Assembly (NCBI GenBank): GCA_022774105.1 | Contig: JALFNY010000117.1 | Location: 1-42,443 of the forward strand | Source of the DNA: Prevotella sp. | GTDB taxonomy: Bacteria; Bacteroidota; Bacteroidia; Bacteroidales; Bacteroidaceae | DNA length: 42,443 nucleotides | Direction: 5' to 3' | The notes under the pieces: generated by a model | The model's input: the letters and a program-made list of their open reading frames with translations, nothing else | Told to the model about the DNA's origin: nothing | Database searches by the model: none | Program-made: the position numbers and the translations under genes | In this document: positions 27,312 to 36,560 of the stretch, piece after piece | Layout: every line of letters starts with the position of its first letter | How positions within the stretch are numbered: the stretch's first letter is position 1

Positions 27312-28103
27312 ATGAAAAAAGTACGTCCCAAGAAGAATCTCGGACAGCATTTCCTTACTGACCTCGGCATAGCGAGGCGCATAGCAGACACCGTTGACGC
27401 CTGTCCCAGCATACCAGTGCTGGAGATAGGGCCCGGTATGGGTGTGATGACACAGTATCTTTACACCAAGGACAGGGAATTTAAGTGCGTTGAAATAGAC
27501 ACAGAATCAGTGGCATATCTGCAAGAAAACTACCCGAAACTGCGTGGAGGCATCATCGGAGACGACTTCCTTCGCATGAATCTTGACAGCGTTTTCGGTG
27601 GCAGGCAGTTCGTCTTGACAGGCAATTATCCCTATGACATCTCCTCGCAGATATTCTTCAAGATGCTTGACAACAAGGACTTGATACCCTGTTGCACAGG
27701 TATGATACAGCGAGAGGTAGCACTTCGCATTGCCTCCAACCCCGGAAACAAGGCTTACGGCATACTGTCGGTGCTGATACAGGCATGGTATGACACGGAA
27801 TACCTGTTCACTGTTGACGAGGATGTGTTCAATCCACCGCCGAAAGTGAAGTCGGCAGTGATACGCATGACACGCAATGGGCGCACGGACTTGGGCTGCG
27901 ACTGGCCGTTGTTCCGCCGCATTGTCAAGACAGTATTTAACCAACGCCGCAAAATGTTGCGCGTAAGCCTGAAGCAGTTGCCGCTCGATGACAATAAGGC
28001 AACGCCAGAATTCTTCCAGCAGGAGTTCCTTACCAAGCGTCCAGAGCAGTTGACACATGAGGAATTTGTAAGACTTACCAACATGATAGCGGAGGTAATG
28101 TAA
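27312..28103 (+). CDS. rsmA: 16S rRNA (adenine1518-N6/adenine1519-N6)-dimethyltransferase
   Basis: KKNLGQHFLTD, VLEIGPGMGVMTQYL, LTGNYPYDISSQI, FNQRRKMLR. Confidence 0.95.
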   Translation: MKKVRPKKNLGQHFLTDLGIARRIADTVDACPSIPVLEIGPGMGVMTQYLYTKDREFKCVEIDTESVAYLQENYPKLRGGIIGDDFLRMNLDSVFGGRQFVLTGNYPYDISSQIFFKMLDNKDLIPCCTGMIQREVALRIASNPGNKAYGILSVLIQAWYDTEYLFTVDEDVFNPPPKVKSAVIRMTRNGRTDLGCDWPLFRRIVKTVFNQRRKMLRVSLKQLPLDDNKATPEFFQQEFLTKRPEQLTHEEFVRLTNMIAEVM

Positions 28104-28143
28104 GAAAAAAGATAATAAAGAAAGAAACAAACCATAACAACAA

Positions 28144-28785
28144 ATGAAGAAAACCCTGAAAAAAACGCTGCTTGTGACGGCACTGACACTATGCGCAAAC
28201 GGTGCCAACGCACAGTTTAGCGACCTTCTTAAAAATGCGGCTTCAAAGGTACAGTCAGCCGCTTCTAACACTAATAGCAGCACGTTGTCTGCCATTAGCA
28301 GCATCATCTCCAGCAAGTTGATACCCAATTCCTCGCAGATAGTGGGCACATGGGCCTACAAGGAGCCCGCGGTTATGTTCACAAGCAGCAACGCTTTGAA
28401 GAGCGCTGCAAGTTCAGTAGTATCAAAAAATATAGAAACAAAGTTACAAGGCTACCTCTCCAAGGTGGGCATTTCAGAAGGAAAGATGACCATTACCTTC
28501 GCTGATGACAAGTCATTCTACGTCTCTCGCAGCGGTAAGAAGGTGGCTACGGGCACCTACTCACTGACGGACAGTGATGTAACGCTGACCTTCAAGGGCC
28601 GTCGTACCCCCTGCAAGGTAACCCCGCAACTTAACAATGGGACGCTGGTTATTGTCATGGACGTGACAAAACTCAAGACCTTCTTTGAGGGAATAGGCTC
28701 CAACGTGTCACAACTCGCAACCGTAACCTCACTCCTTAAGACAATGGACGGCATGAAGGTGGGCATACGAATGACCAAGAAATAA
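28144..28785 (+). CDS. DUF4923-like secreted protein
   Basis: Signal peptide, then SDLLKNAASKVQ...IVGTWAYKEPAVMFTSSNALKSAA; lipocalin-like GTYSLTDSDVTLTFKGR. Confidence 0.7.
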   Translation: MKKTLKKTLLVTALTLCANGANAQFSDLLKNAASKVQSAASNTNSSTLSAISSIISSKLIPNSSQIVGTWAYKEPAVMFTSSNALKSAASSVVSKNIETKLQGYLSKVGISEGKMTITFADDKSFYVSRSGKKVATGTYSLTDSDVTLTFKGRRTPCKVTPQLNNGTLVIVMDVTKLKTFFEGIGSNVSQLATVTSLLKTMDGMKVGIRMTKK

Positions 28786-28815
28786 GTGTAATTACAGACA
28801 AATCTTTCAATCAAA

Positions 28816-30057
28816 ATGACTAAAATACTTTATCGCGTTGCACAAATCTGGGGTAGCACCCACCTTATGATGCGCATATTCTGCGGCATAGTGATAGGCA
28901 CAGTGTTGGCCCTTACCTGTCCAGGACTGTCAGGTGTCTCTATACTCGGCACCCTGTTCGTGGGCGCATTGAAGGCCATAGCCCCCGTATTGGTGGCTGT
29001 TCTCGTGATGTCATCAGTGGCAAAGGCCCGTCAGGGCTTAGGAGAACGCTTCCGTACAGTTATAACCCTGTATCTTGCGAGCACCCTTCTTGCGGCGGTT
29101 CTCGCTGTGTTTGCAAGTCAGGCGTTCCCTCTGACACTTACGTTGTCAGGCGTTGTAGGGGCAGAAAACCCCGCTCCGGGAGAGTTGGGAGACATTTTCA
29201 ACAACCTTGCACGTGACATTATGAGTAACCCTCTCACCGCAGTAAGTTCAGCAAATTACCTCAGTGTGCTCTTATGGTCTATTATAATAGGTGTAGCCTT
29301 AAAGCGCAAAGCCTCTGACAAGACCATCAACGTGTTGCAGGAGGTGGCTGATTCCGTTACGCTTGTGGTTCAGTGGGTCATACAGTGTGCGCCTTTCGGC
29401 ATCTTAGGACTTGTATATACCTCCGTTAGCGAGAGCGGATTGGACATCTTCACCACCTACGGCAAACTCATAGCCTTGCTGGTGGGCTGTATGCTGACGG
29501 TCTCTCTCGGTATAAACCCGTTGATATCAGGCATCATGTTGCGCAAGAATCCCTATCCGTTAGTGTGGAAATGCTTGAAGGGAAGTGCTGTCAGCGCATT
29601 CTTCACACGCTCGTCAGCCGCCAATATACCTATGAATATGGCTCTGTGCAAGCGCATGGGACTGGACGAGGACTTCTATTCAGTCAGCATACCGTTGGGA
29701 TGCACCATCAATATGGACGGTGCCGCCATCACGATAACGGTGATGACGCTCGCTACCTGTCATACAATGGGCATTGATGTGTCGCTCGGCAGTGCGTTAG
29801 TGCTTAGTATTCTCGCAACGCTCGGAGCCTGCGGAGCATCAGGAGTGGCAGGAGGCTCGCTGTTGCTCATACCAATGGCGTGCGCATTGTTCGGCATCAG
29901 CAATGACATCGCAATGCAGGTGGTAGCCGTGGGATTCATCATCGGCGTGATACAGGACTCTGTCGAAACGGCACTTAACTCCAGCGGAGACGCCATGTTC
30001 ACCGCTACGGCAGACCTGTATGACCGCAAGAAAAGAGGAATGGAGGTAAAATTCTGA
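28816..30057 (+). CDS. sstT: Serine/threonine transporter SstT-like (dicarboxylate/amino acid:cation symporter)
   Basis: GTLFVGALKAIAPVLVAVLVMSSVA; FFTRSSAANIPMNMALCKRMGLDEDFYSVSIPLGCTINMDGAAITI. Confidence 0.92.
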   Translation: MTKILYRVAQIWGSTHLMMRIFCGIVIGTVLALTCPGLSGVSILGTLFVGALKAIAPVLVAVLVMSSVAKARQGLGERFRTVITLYLASTLLAAVLAVFASQAFPLTLTLSGVVGAENPAPGELGDIFNNLARDIMSNPLTAVSSANYLSVLLWSIIIGVALKRKASDKTINVLQEVADSVTLVVQWVIQCAPFGILGLVYTSVSESGLDIFTTYGKLIALLVGCMLTVSLGINPLISGIMLRKNPYPLVWKCLKGSAVSAFFTRSSAANIPMNMALCKRMGLDEDFYSVSIPLGCTINMDGAAITITVMTLATCHTMGIDVSLGSALVLSILATLGACGASGVAGGSLLLIPMACALFGISNDIAMQVVAVGFIIGVIQDSVETALNSSGDAMFTATADLYDRKKRGMEVKF

Positions 30058-30082
30058 TATGCCGCAGGGCAGCACGTAACGT

Positions 30083-30163
30083 GAAAGGGTGCTGATTACC
30101 CTGTAAACACGTGCTGATTACCGTACAATCAGGCGCTGATTATACGGTAATCAGCACCTGATA
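30083..30163. repeat. 22-bp-period dyad repeat cassette, copy 4 (4 units)
   Basis: GAAAGGGTGCTGATT (30083), AAACACGTGCTGATT (30105), AATCAGGCGCTGATT (30127), AATCAGCACCTGATA (30149); exact 22-bp spacing. Confidence 0.9.
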
Positions 30164-30227
30164 GCCCAGCCAACAGCATGACGGCAGGAGGCGGTGGGGC
30201 AGAAGACAGATGAAACAATAGAACCGA

Positions 30228-31361
30228 ATGACAGAGGAACTGAAAGACAAGAAAATAGCGTTGCTACTATCCGGTGGCGTAGATTCGGCTGTGGCGGTGC
30301 ACGAACTATGCTCCAAGGGACTGCACCCAGATTGCTTCTACATCAAGATAGGCCCAGAGGAGCAGGAAGAATGGGACTGTACCTCAGAGGAAGACCTTGA
30401 GATGGCTACCGCCGTAGCCCATCGTTACGGTCTGAAACTGGAGGTAGTGGACTGCCACAGAGAGTATTGGGACAACGTGACACGATACACTATGGACAAG
30501 GTACGCAGCGGTTTCACGCCCAATCCCGACGTGATGTGCAACAGACTAATCAAGTTTGGAGCGTTCAACGAGAAACGCGGGCACGACTATGACATAATAG
30601 CCACCGGGCATTATGCACAGACAGAAATTGACAGCGAGGGCAGAAAATGGCTCGTAACATCGCCCGACGCAGTGAAAGACCAGACAGATTTCCTCGCACA
30701 ACTCTACGACTGGCAACTCAGGAAGAGCCTGTTCCCCATAGGACACTACCGAAAAGAAGAGGTGAGAGCCATTGCCGAGCGAGAACATCTGGTCAATGCA
30801 CGACGTAAAGACTCACAGGGCATCTGCTTTCTCGGTAAGATAAACTACAACGAATACCTGCGCCGATACCTCGGAGAGAACCCCGGACTGGTTATAGACA
30901 TAGCCACTGGCAAGAAGATAGGTATGCACAAGGGACTGTGGTTCCACACGATAGGACAGCGACACGGGCTTGGCTTCGGCGGAGGACCGTGGTTCGCGGT
31001 GAAGAAAAACATAAAGAAAAACATACTGTTCGTCTCTAACGGCTACGACCCCAAGACCGCATATAAACAGAATTTCCCAGTGTATAACATGAATTTCCTC
31101 ACCTGTAACCCTTGGAAAGCAGAGCAGGGACAGGACTATGTGCCAGGAAAACACCTGCAAGAGCAAGGAGACCGCGTGGAGGTATGCGTAAAAATACGAC
31201 ATACACCAGAGTACCTTCCAGCATCATTAGAACTCGGAGCAGACGGCGTTTACATCGTTCACGCACGAGAACCCATACACGGCGTAGCACCAGGACAGTT
31301 CTGTGTCATATACGACGAGTGCCATCACCGCTGCTATGGGTCGGCAGAGATAACAGTATAG
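30228..31361 (+). CDS. mnmA: tRNA-specific 2-thiouridylase MnmA
   Basis: ALLLSGGVDSAVAVH; NPDVMCNRLIKFG; KDSQGICFLGKI; HTIGQRHGLG. Confidence 0.95.
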   Translation: MTEELKDKKIALLLSGGVDSAVAVHELCSKGLHPDCFYIKIGPEEQEEWDCTSEEDLEMATAVAHRYGLKLEVVDCHREYWDNVTRYTMDKVRSGFTPNPDVMCNRLIKFGAFNEKRGHDYDIIATGHYAQTEIDSEGRKWLVTSPDAVKDQTDFLAQLYDWQLRKSLFPIGHYRKEEVRAIAEREHLVNARRKDSQGICFLGKINYNEYLRRYLGENPGLVIDIATGKKIGMHKGLWFHTIGQRHGLGFGGGPWFAVKKNIKKNILFVSNGYDPKTAYKQNFPVYNMNFLTCNPWKAEQGQDYVPGKHLQEQGDRVEVCVKIRHTPEYLPASLELGADGVYIVHAREPIHGVAPGQFCVIYDECHHRCYGSAEITV

Positions 31362-31390
31362 AAAAGATATTGCGAAAAAAAGAGAAAGTT

Positions 31391-31981
31391 ATGAGACATT
31401 ACATTATCCCCATTATGACAATGATGCTGTGCCTTACAGCCTGCGCACGTAACAAAAATGCTGTGCCAAACACATCAACAACTACGCAGAGTGCCGTTGA
31501 CACTACCCCATATACAGGTGAAACGACACCCTCTCACCCCCTAATTGGGAAGAAATATGTAGATGTTAGCGTTGGAGGCACAGACGGAAGGCAGCACAAA
31601 CTGAGTGAGTATATAGGCGGAAAAGCCACCAAAGGCAAGAAGAAGTATGTGCTTGTGGACTTCTGGGCGAGCTGGTGTCGCCCCTGTATGATGGAGATGC
31701 CGAACGTAAAGAGCAACTGGGAGCGGTATAGGTCGCAGGGCTTTGAAGTAGTAGGAATATCACTTGACGGTAATAGGCAGGCATGGATGCAGGCAATAAA
31801 CAATAATGGTTACCTCTGGCCGCAACTCTCTGACCTCAACGGTTTTGACTGTTCAGCAGCAGCATTGTATGGCATTGAGTACATACCTTGGAACTTCTTG
31901 TGCAATGAAGAGGGCATCATCGTGGCGGTAGAACTGCGTGGTGAAGACCTGGCAAACAAGTTAAAAGAGATCTACGAGTAG
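31391..31981 (+). CDS. TlpA/thioredoxin-family lipoprotein
   Basis: Lipobox MLCLTAC; VDFWASWCRPCMMEMPNVKSNWERY. Confidence 0.88.
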   Translation: MRHYIIPIMTMMLCLTACARNKNAVPNTSTTTQSAVDTTPYTGETTPSHPLIGKKYVDVSVGGTDGRQHKLSEYIGGKATKGKKKYVLVDFWASWCRPCMMEMPNVKSNWERYRSQGFEVVGISLDGNRQAWMQAINNNGYLWPQLSDLNGFDCSAAALYGIEYIPWNFLCNEEGIIVAVELRGEDLANKLKEIYE

Positions 31982-32019
31982 GCCGTTTCGCCACAAGTAG
32001 TAACCATAAAGACATGAAA

Positions 32020-32049
32020 ATAGGGCGCTTCCAAACGGAATCGCCCTAT
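32020..32049 (+). terminator. Terminator-like hairpin between convergent genes
   Basis: ATAGGGCG-c-TTCC-AAAC-GGAA-t-CGCCCTAT. Confidence 0.75.
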
Positions 32050-32162
32050 TCTTATATCGTATTGCCGATGCTTTCACCGCGCCTTTTGTGCATATTTTAT
32101 ACCGAATATATTATATAATAAGGTGAAAGCACATATCAACGGCTTGGTGACAAATGCGTGAA

Positions 32163-33911
32163 TTATTGCTTTATAGCCTTTATCTTCTGCTTCATCAATT
32201 CCAGTTCGTCGCGCAACTTGTCAGCCTTGCGGTTCATTTCGTCTATCAGTGAGTTGCCTTTCTTGCTGCTTGCAGAGAGGAAGGTGAGGTTGGTCTCGTA
32301 GTTAGCAAGTTCCTCTTTCATTGCTTCATAGCGTCTTTGCATCCTCTGTAACTCTGTCTCAACAGCGTTTTCACCACGTTTTGCCACCTCTTTCATGCCC
32401 TGCTTGAAGGCGTTAAGACGGCGGTCAGCACGGTTCTTGTTAAGTTTTTTGTACAGAATGTCAAGCGCATTGTGGTATTCCTCGTACAGTTTGTCTTTCT
32501 CTTTGAATGGAACGTGACCGATAGCATTGAACTCTTCCGACAGAGCCTGTATCTGTTGGCGCAGGCCTTCAGTCTCCGTCTCGTTGAGAGCTTTTAGTTT
32601 TTCCACCACTTCCAGTTTCTTCTTCAGGTTCTCCTGCTGCTCGTTTCGCTCGCCGGCGTTGGCTGCGTTGCGTGCTTCAAAGAACTTGTCACAGGCAGAA
32701 ATAAACTCTTTCCAGAGAGCATCACCAGTCTTCTTAGGCACCATGCCTATGGTTTTCCATTCCTTTTGCAACTGTATCAGTTTCTCAGCAGTCTGCTTCC
32801 ATTCCGTACTGTCTTGCAAAGCCTGTGCCTGTTTCACCAGTTCCTCCTTCTTAGAGATATTCTCTTGGAAGCGGCTTCGCATCTCAGTGAAGAACTCTCC
32901 CTTTGCGGTGAAGAACTGATCACACGCTGTGCGGAATCTCTCGAATATCTTTACGTTCATAGCTTTGGGTGCGAAGCCAATGGCTTTCCATTCAGTTTGC
33001 AGTGCGATTATCTCCTTTGTCTTCGCTTCCCAGTCTGCTGCGCTCTTACATTCTGTTGTTGTCAGCATCTCAACCTTGTCGCATAACTCGCTCTTCTTGG
33101 CAAGGTTCTCTTCCTGTTGTTGCCTTATTGCCTCGTAGTGTGCGGCGTGTTTCTTGTTGATTATTGTGCTGGCCTGCTTGAAACGTGCCCATATTTCCTC
33201 TCTTAGTTCTTTTGCTACGGGCCCTATTTCGCGGTATTGGTTATGCAAATCTTGTAGTTGGTGGAATGCGCTTATTACGTCTTCCTCCTCTGATAACTTC
33301 TCAGCAGCCTCGCATAGTGCGGTCTTCATCTCAAGATTTTTCTTGAAATCGTATTCCCTTGCCTCAAAGTTCATCTTGAGAAGGTCATAGAACTGCTCCT
33401 GCACCAGTTTGTAGTTGTTCCACAATTCTGTTGCGTTTTCTGCTGGAACGGCCTTTATCTCACGCCATTCCTGTTGCAGTTGCTTCACCTCCTGAAAGGC
33501 GTTTGCAGCCTCTTCAGGTGATGTTGTGAGTTCCTTTATGCGTTCCAGTATCTGCTGTTTCCGCTTTAGGTTCTGCTGTTTCTCTTCCTCCAGCCGTTGC
33601 ATAGCCTGCTGTCTCTTTTCTTTTATGGTGTTCATCTCAGCCTTGAACACCTCTTCCAGTGGGTCAGGCAGTGCTGCATACTGCATGGGGTCGCCTCCAT
33701 TGTCGAGGTAGGCCTTCTGGGCTGCGTCGCGTTCAGCGTTGAGCAGGAAATAGAAGGCAGTCTTGAGATGTTCCAATTCTTGCCTTGTGGGTTCTTCCTC
33801 ACCCTGTGAAAGTTCTTTTACACGGGCTATTACTTCTTCCTTGGAGGTGTAAAGGCGCTTCTCCTGTGCTGTTTCTTGTGGCTGCAGCGCCGTCTCTTGA
33901 GAGTCCATCAT
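32163..33911 (-). CDS. DUF349 domain-containing coiled-coil protein
   Basis: Repeated LQxEWKxIGxVPKKxxxxLWxxFxxACDxFF units. Confidence 0.88.
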   Translation of the reverse strand: MMDSQETALQPQETAQEKRLYTSKEEVIARVKELSQGEEEPTRQELEHLKTAFYFLLNAERDAAQKAYLDNGGDPMQYAALPDPLEEVFKAEMNTIKEKRQQAMQRLEEEKQQNLKRKQQILERIKELTTSPEEAANAFQEVKQLQQEWREIKAVPAENATELWNNYKLVQEQFYDLLKMNFEAREYDFKKNLEMKTALCEAAEKLSEEEDVISAFHQLQDLHNQYREIGPVAKELREEIWARFKQASTIINKKHAAHYEAIRQQQEENLAKKSELCDKVEMLTTTECKSAADWEAKTKEIIALQTEWKAIGFAPKAMNVKIFERFRTACDQFFTAKGEFFTEMRSRFQENISKKEELVKQAQALQDSTEWKQTAEKLIQLQKEWKTIGMVPKKTGDALWKEFISACDKFFEARNAANAGERNEQQENLKKKLEVVEKLKALNETETEGLRQQIQALSEEFNAIGHVPFKEKDKLYEEYHNALDILYKKLNKNRADRRLNAFKQGMKEVAKRGENAVETELQRMQRRYEAMKEELANYETNLTFLSASSKKGNSLIDEMNRKADKLRDELELMKQKIKAIKQ

Positions 33912-34006
33912 TGTTGTTTTTGTTAATGATTCGATGTTCTGACACATGTTTCCTTGTGCCCCTTTTTGAAGTTTATGGGTATAACTTCTCCTTTGTTTTT
34001 TGCGTA

Positions 34007-34014
34007 CAAAGGTA
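34007..34014 (-). promoter_or_regulatory. -7 element TACCTTTG for the DUF349 gene
   Basis: CAAAGGTA on +, about 95 bp upstream of the start. Confidence 0.55.
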
Positions 34015-34088
34015 CGTAAAAGGTTTTATATGGGCAAAACATTTCGTTAAAAAATACGCTGGCAGGTGATTTTTTCGTTAAAAAACAC

Positions 34089-34096
34089 TACCTTTG
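34089..34096 (+). promoter_or_regulatory. -7 element TACCTTTG for the MATE gene
   Basis: TACCTTTG 20 bp before the start codon. Confidence 0.6.
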
Positions 34097-34116
34097 CACG
34101 GTAATTGTGTCATCTT

Positions 34117-35412
34117 ATGAACAAAAAAATACTTCGTCTTGCCATTCCTTCTATTGTGTCAAACATCACCGTTCCGCTTCTTGGACTGGTTGATGTTGCT
34201 ATTACCGGCCACATGGGTGATGCCAGATATATGGCTTCTATAGCCGTGGGCTCTATGGTTTTCAATATTATCTACTGGTTGTTTGCGTTCCTTCGTTTCG
34301 GTACGGGGGGCATGACGGCGCAGAGTTTTGGTGAGGAGCGTCCTGAGGAGTGTTGTCACATATTGCTGCGTGCGCAGTTGACGTGCTTCCTTATGGCAGT
34401 CGTTCTGGTTGTTATTCAGCAGCCGTTGTTCCACCTTGCCATGTGGTTTATTGAACCAGAGGTGCAGTTATTGCCTATAATCCGCACCTATTATAATATA
34501 TGTATATGGGGCACTCTGCCGTCACTTGCGCTTTATGCCTTCACGGGTTGGTTTGTCGGTATGCAGAATACGGTGTTGCCTATGATTATTTCCATTACTC
34601 AGAATGTTGTCAATATCGGTCTCTCATGCCTTTTTGTGTATGTTTTCGGCATGAAGATAGAGGGTGTTGCCTATGGTACTTTGATAGCGCAGTGGAGTGG
34701 TGTGCTAATGGCTCTTGTCATGGTTAGTGTCAGATACGGCGGGCTGTGGCGTGGGGTGTCACTCAAAGGGGCAGTGAAGTTTGAGCAGATGCGTCGTTTC
34801 TTCCTTGTCAACAGCACTTTGTTCTACCGCACGTTGTTTCTTGTTGCGGTCAATCTCTATATCATCGTTGCGGGAGCACGTGGTGGTGCTGTCATACTTG
34901 CCGTCAACTCTGTGCTCATGCAACTCTTTATACTTTATACATACGTAATGGATGGCTTTGCCTTTGCTGCCGAAGCGTTGTGTGGGCGGTACTACGGTGC
35001 TGGTGATGCGGTGCGTTTCCGTCTTGCTCTTCGTGGTGTATGGCTGTGGGGTATAGTGCTCACCACCATATATACTGTTCTCTATGCTTTTGGAGGTGAG
35101 GCTTTCCTGTGCCTTCTTACAGACGATGTCACCATCCGTTCTGCTGCAACTGCCTACCTGCCGTGGGCTGTGGCCATCCCCTTTTGCGGTGTTGCAGCCT
35201 TCGTGTGGGACGGTGTCTTTGTGGGGATTACCAATACCAGGGGTATGCTTTGGGGCACATTCTGTGGTGCTACGGCTTTCTTTACCCTGTATTTTGCTTT
35301 CTGTAACACGCTGGGCAATCACGCCTTATGGCTCGCTTTCGCTGCATATCTCTTTATGAGAGGTGTTGCTCAGCATATGATTTACTGTAAACAAGGTAGG
35401 TTAGGAGGTTGA
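34117..35412 (+). CDS. MATE family efflux transporter (DinF-like)
   Basis: KILRLAIPSIVSNITVPLLGLVDVAITGHMGDARYMASIAVGSMVFNIIYWLFAFLRFGTGGMTAQ. Confidence 0.92.
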   Translation: MNKKILRLAIPSIVSNITVPLLGLVDVAITGHMGDARYMASIAVGSMVFNIIYWLFAFLRFGTGGMTAQSFGEERPEECCHILLRAQLTCFLMAVVLVVIQQPLFHLAMWFIEPEVQLLPIIRTYYNICIWGTLPSLALYAFTGWFVGMQNTVLPMIISITQNVVNIGLSCLFVYVFGMKIEGVAYGTLIAQWSGVLMALVMVSVRYGGLWRGVSLKGAVKFEQMRRFFLVNSTLFYRTLFLVAVNLYIIVAGARGGAVILAVNSVLMQLFILYTYVMDGFAFAAEALCGRYYGAGDAVRFRLALRGVWLWGIVLTTIYTVLYAFGGEAFLCLLTDDVTIRSAATAYLPWAVAIPFCGVAAFVWDGVFVGITNTRGMLWGTFCGATAFFTLYFAFCNTLGNHALWLAFAAYLFMRGVAQHMIYCKQGRLGG

Positions 35413-35482
35413 AGGTTATGGGTCTTAGGTCACCTTGCGTACGCCCGAAGGCCCTTCACCTATACCCTCCAGCCTCAAAACC
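35399..35482. repeat. Strand-skewed palindromic intergenic element
   Basis: Arm GGTTAGGAGGTTGAAGGTTATGGGTCTTAGG (35399-35429) is 22/31 complementary, ungapped, to CCCTTCACCTATACCCTCCAGCCTCAAAACC (35452-35482). Confidence 0.65.
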
Positions 35483-35501
35483 TTAAAAAAATAACATCTC
35501 T

Positions 35502-36359
35502 ATGAACCCTGCTACAAAGATTCTCTTCGGCACTCTGTTTGCCGCCGTTGCGCTTGCCGTTGGCAATGTCATTGCAAAACAGTCCTTTTCAGACAGCCCG
35601 TCGGAGGTGTTGCCCTCCCATGAGCGTGTTGATAGTCTCGCTGTTGCCCCTACTGGTGACCTGCGCCATACCGTGGTGCGTCAGGGAACGCCCCTCGCCG
35701 CTTCTGTCTCAGACTTTATTACTTTGGAACGTGCAGGCTATATTCTCTGTTATAACCCTTCTACAAGGCTGCCCGTGTGGGTGGCGTGGCATCTGCCGGC
35801 GGCGCATACCGATGGCGCTTACAGTCGCAAGGGACTGAAATTTGCTGAGGACGAGGATGTGCCTGTGCCTCGTGCTACCAACATGGACTATATGAACAGC
35901 GGCTATGACCGTGGACATATCTGCCCTTCCGGCGACAACAGATGGAGTGAGGAAGCGCAGATACAGTCGTTTCTTTACACTAATTGCTGTCCGCAGTTGC
36001 ACAATCTCAATGCTGGCGACTGGGGCGAACTGGAGAAACGGTGCCGTCTCTGGGCACAGCGGTATGGCGATATATACATCGTCAGCGGTCCGTTGCTGTT
36101 TAATAAGAAGCACAAGACGATAGGAAGGAATAAGGTTGTGGTGCCCGAAGCCTTCTACAAGGTGGTGCTATGCTTGCGTGGCACGCCGAAGGCCATTGGT
36201 TTTATCTACCGTAACGAGGCTAACAACAAGAGGATGTCGTCATACGTTAACACTGTTGATGATGTAGAACGCCTTACGGGTCTTGACTTCTTCTCTGCCC
36301 TTTCTGACGGTGTAGAGCAGCGTGTAGAGGCTGTTGCCAATCTGAACGATTGGGAATGA
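35502..36359 (+). CDS. Secreted DNA/RNA non-specific endonuclease (NUC family)
   Basis: N-terminal signal/TM segment; MNSGYDRGHICPSGDNRWSEEAQIQSFLYTNCCPQLHNLNAGDWGELEKRCR (DRGH motif). Confidence 0.92.
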   Translation: MNPATKILFGTLFAAVALAVGNVIAKQSFSDSPSEVLPSHERVDSLAVAPTGDLRHTVVRQGTPLAASVSDFITLERAGYILCYNPSTRLPVWVAWHLPAAHTDGAYSRKGLKFAEDEDVPVPRATNMDYMNSGYDRGHICPSGDNRWSEEAQIQSFLYTNCCPQLHNLNAGDWGELEKRCRLWAQRYGDIYIVSGPLLFNKKHKTIGRNKVVVPEAFYKVVLCLRGTPKAIGFIYRNEANNKRMSSYVNTVDDVERLTGLDFFSALSDGVEQRVEAVANLNDWE

Positions 36360-36430
36360 CAGTGTTTTGAGGGTGATGTGGACTTATTATCCCTAATATA
36401 AGAATACCTACTTGTTGTGAAGCGTAAAAC

Positions 36431-36511
36431 AAACAGGTGCTGATTGCTCGGTAATCAGCACCTGTTTGCTGTGTAATCAGCACTTGTTTACTGTGTAATC
36501 AGCCCCTGTTT
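36431..36511. repeat. 22-bp-period dyad repeat cassette, copy 5 (4 units)
   Basis: AAACAGGTGCTGATT (36431), AATCAGCACCTGTTT (36453), AATCAGCACTTGTTT (36475), AATCAGCCCCTGTTT (36497); exact 22-bp spacing; first two units are a perfect 15-bp inverted repeat with 7-nt loop. Confidence 0.92.
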
Positions 36512-36560
36512 ACCGCGGTACTTGGTGTGTAACGGCTGTGTGTGGCGAGGCATTAGCGTC

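Noticed and set aside
27507-28349. 280-aa minus strand ORF
   Set aside because: Antisense to rsmA and the DUF4923-like gene, both with clear family motifs; Leu/Cys-rich shadow ORF.
31112-31390. Extended N-terminus of the thioredoxin-family ORF
   Set aside because: Arg/Thr-rich out-of-frame read-through of mnmA; the real start is the lipoprotein signal peptide at 31391.
34759-35322. 187-aa minus strand ORF
   Set aside because: Antisense to the MATE transporter; no domain, shadow composition.
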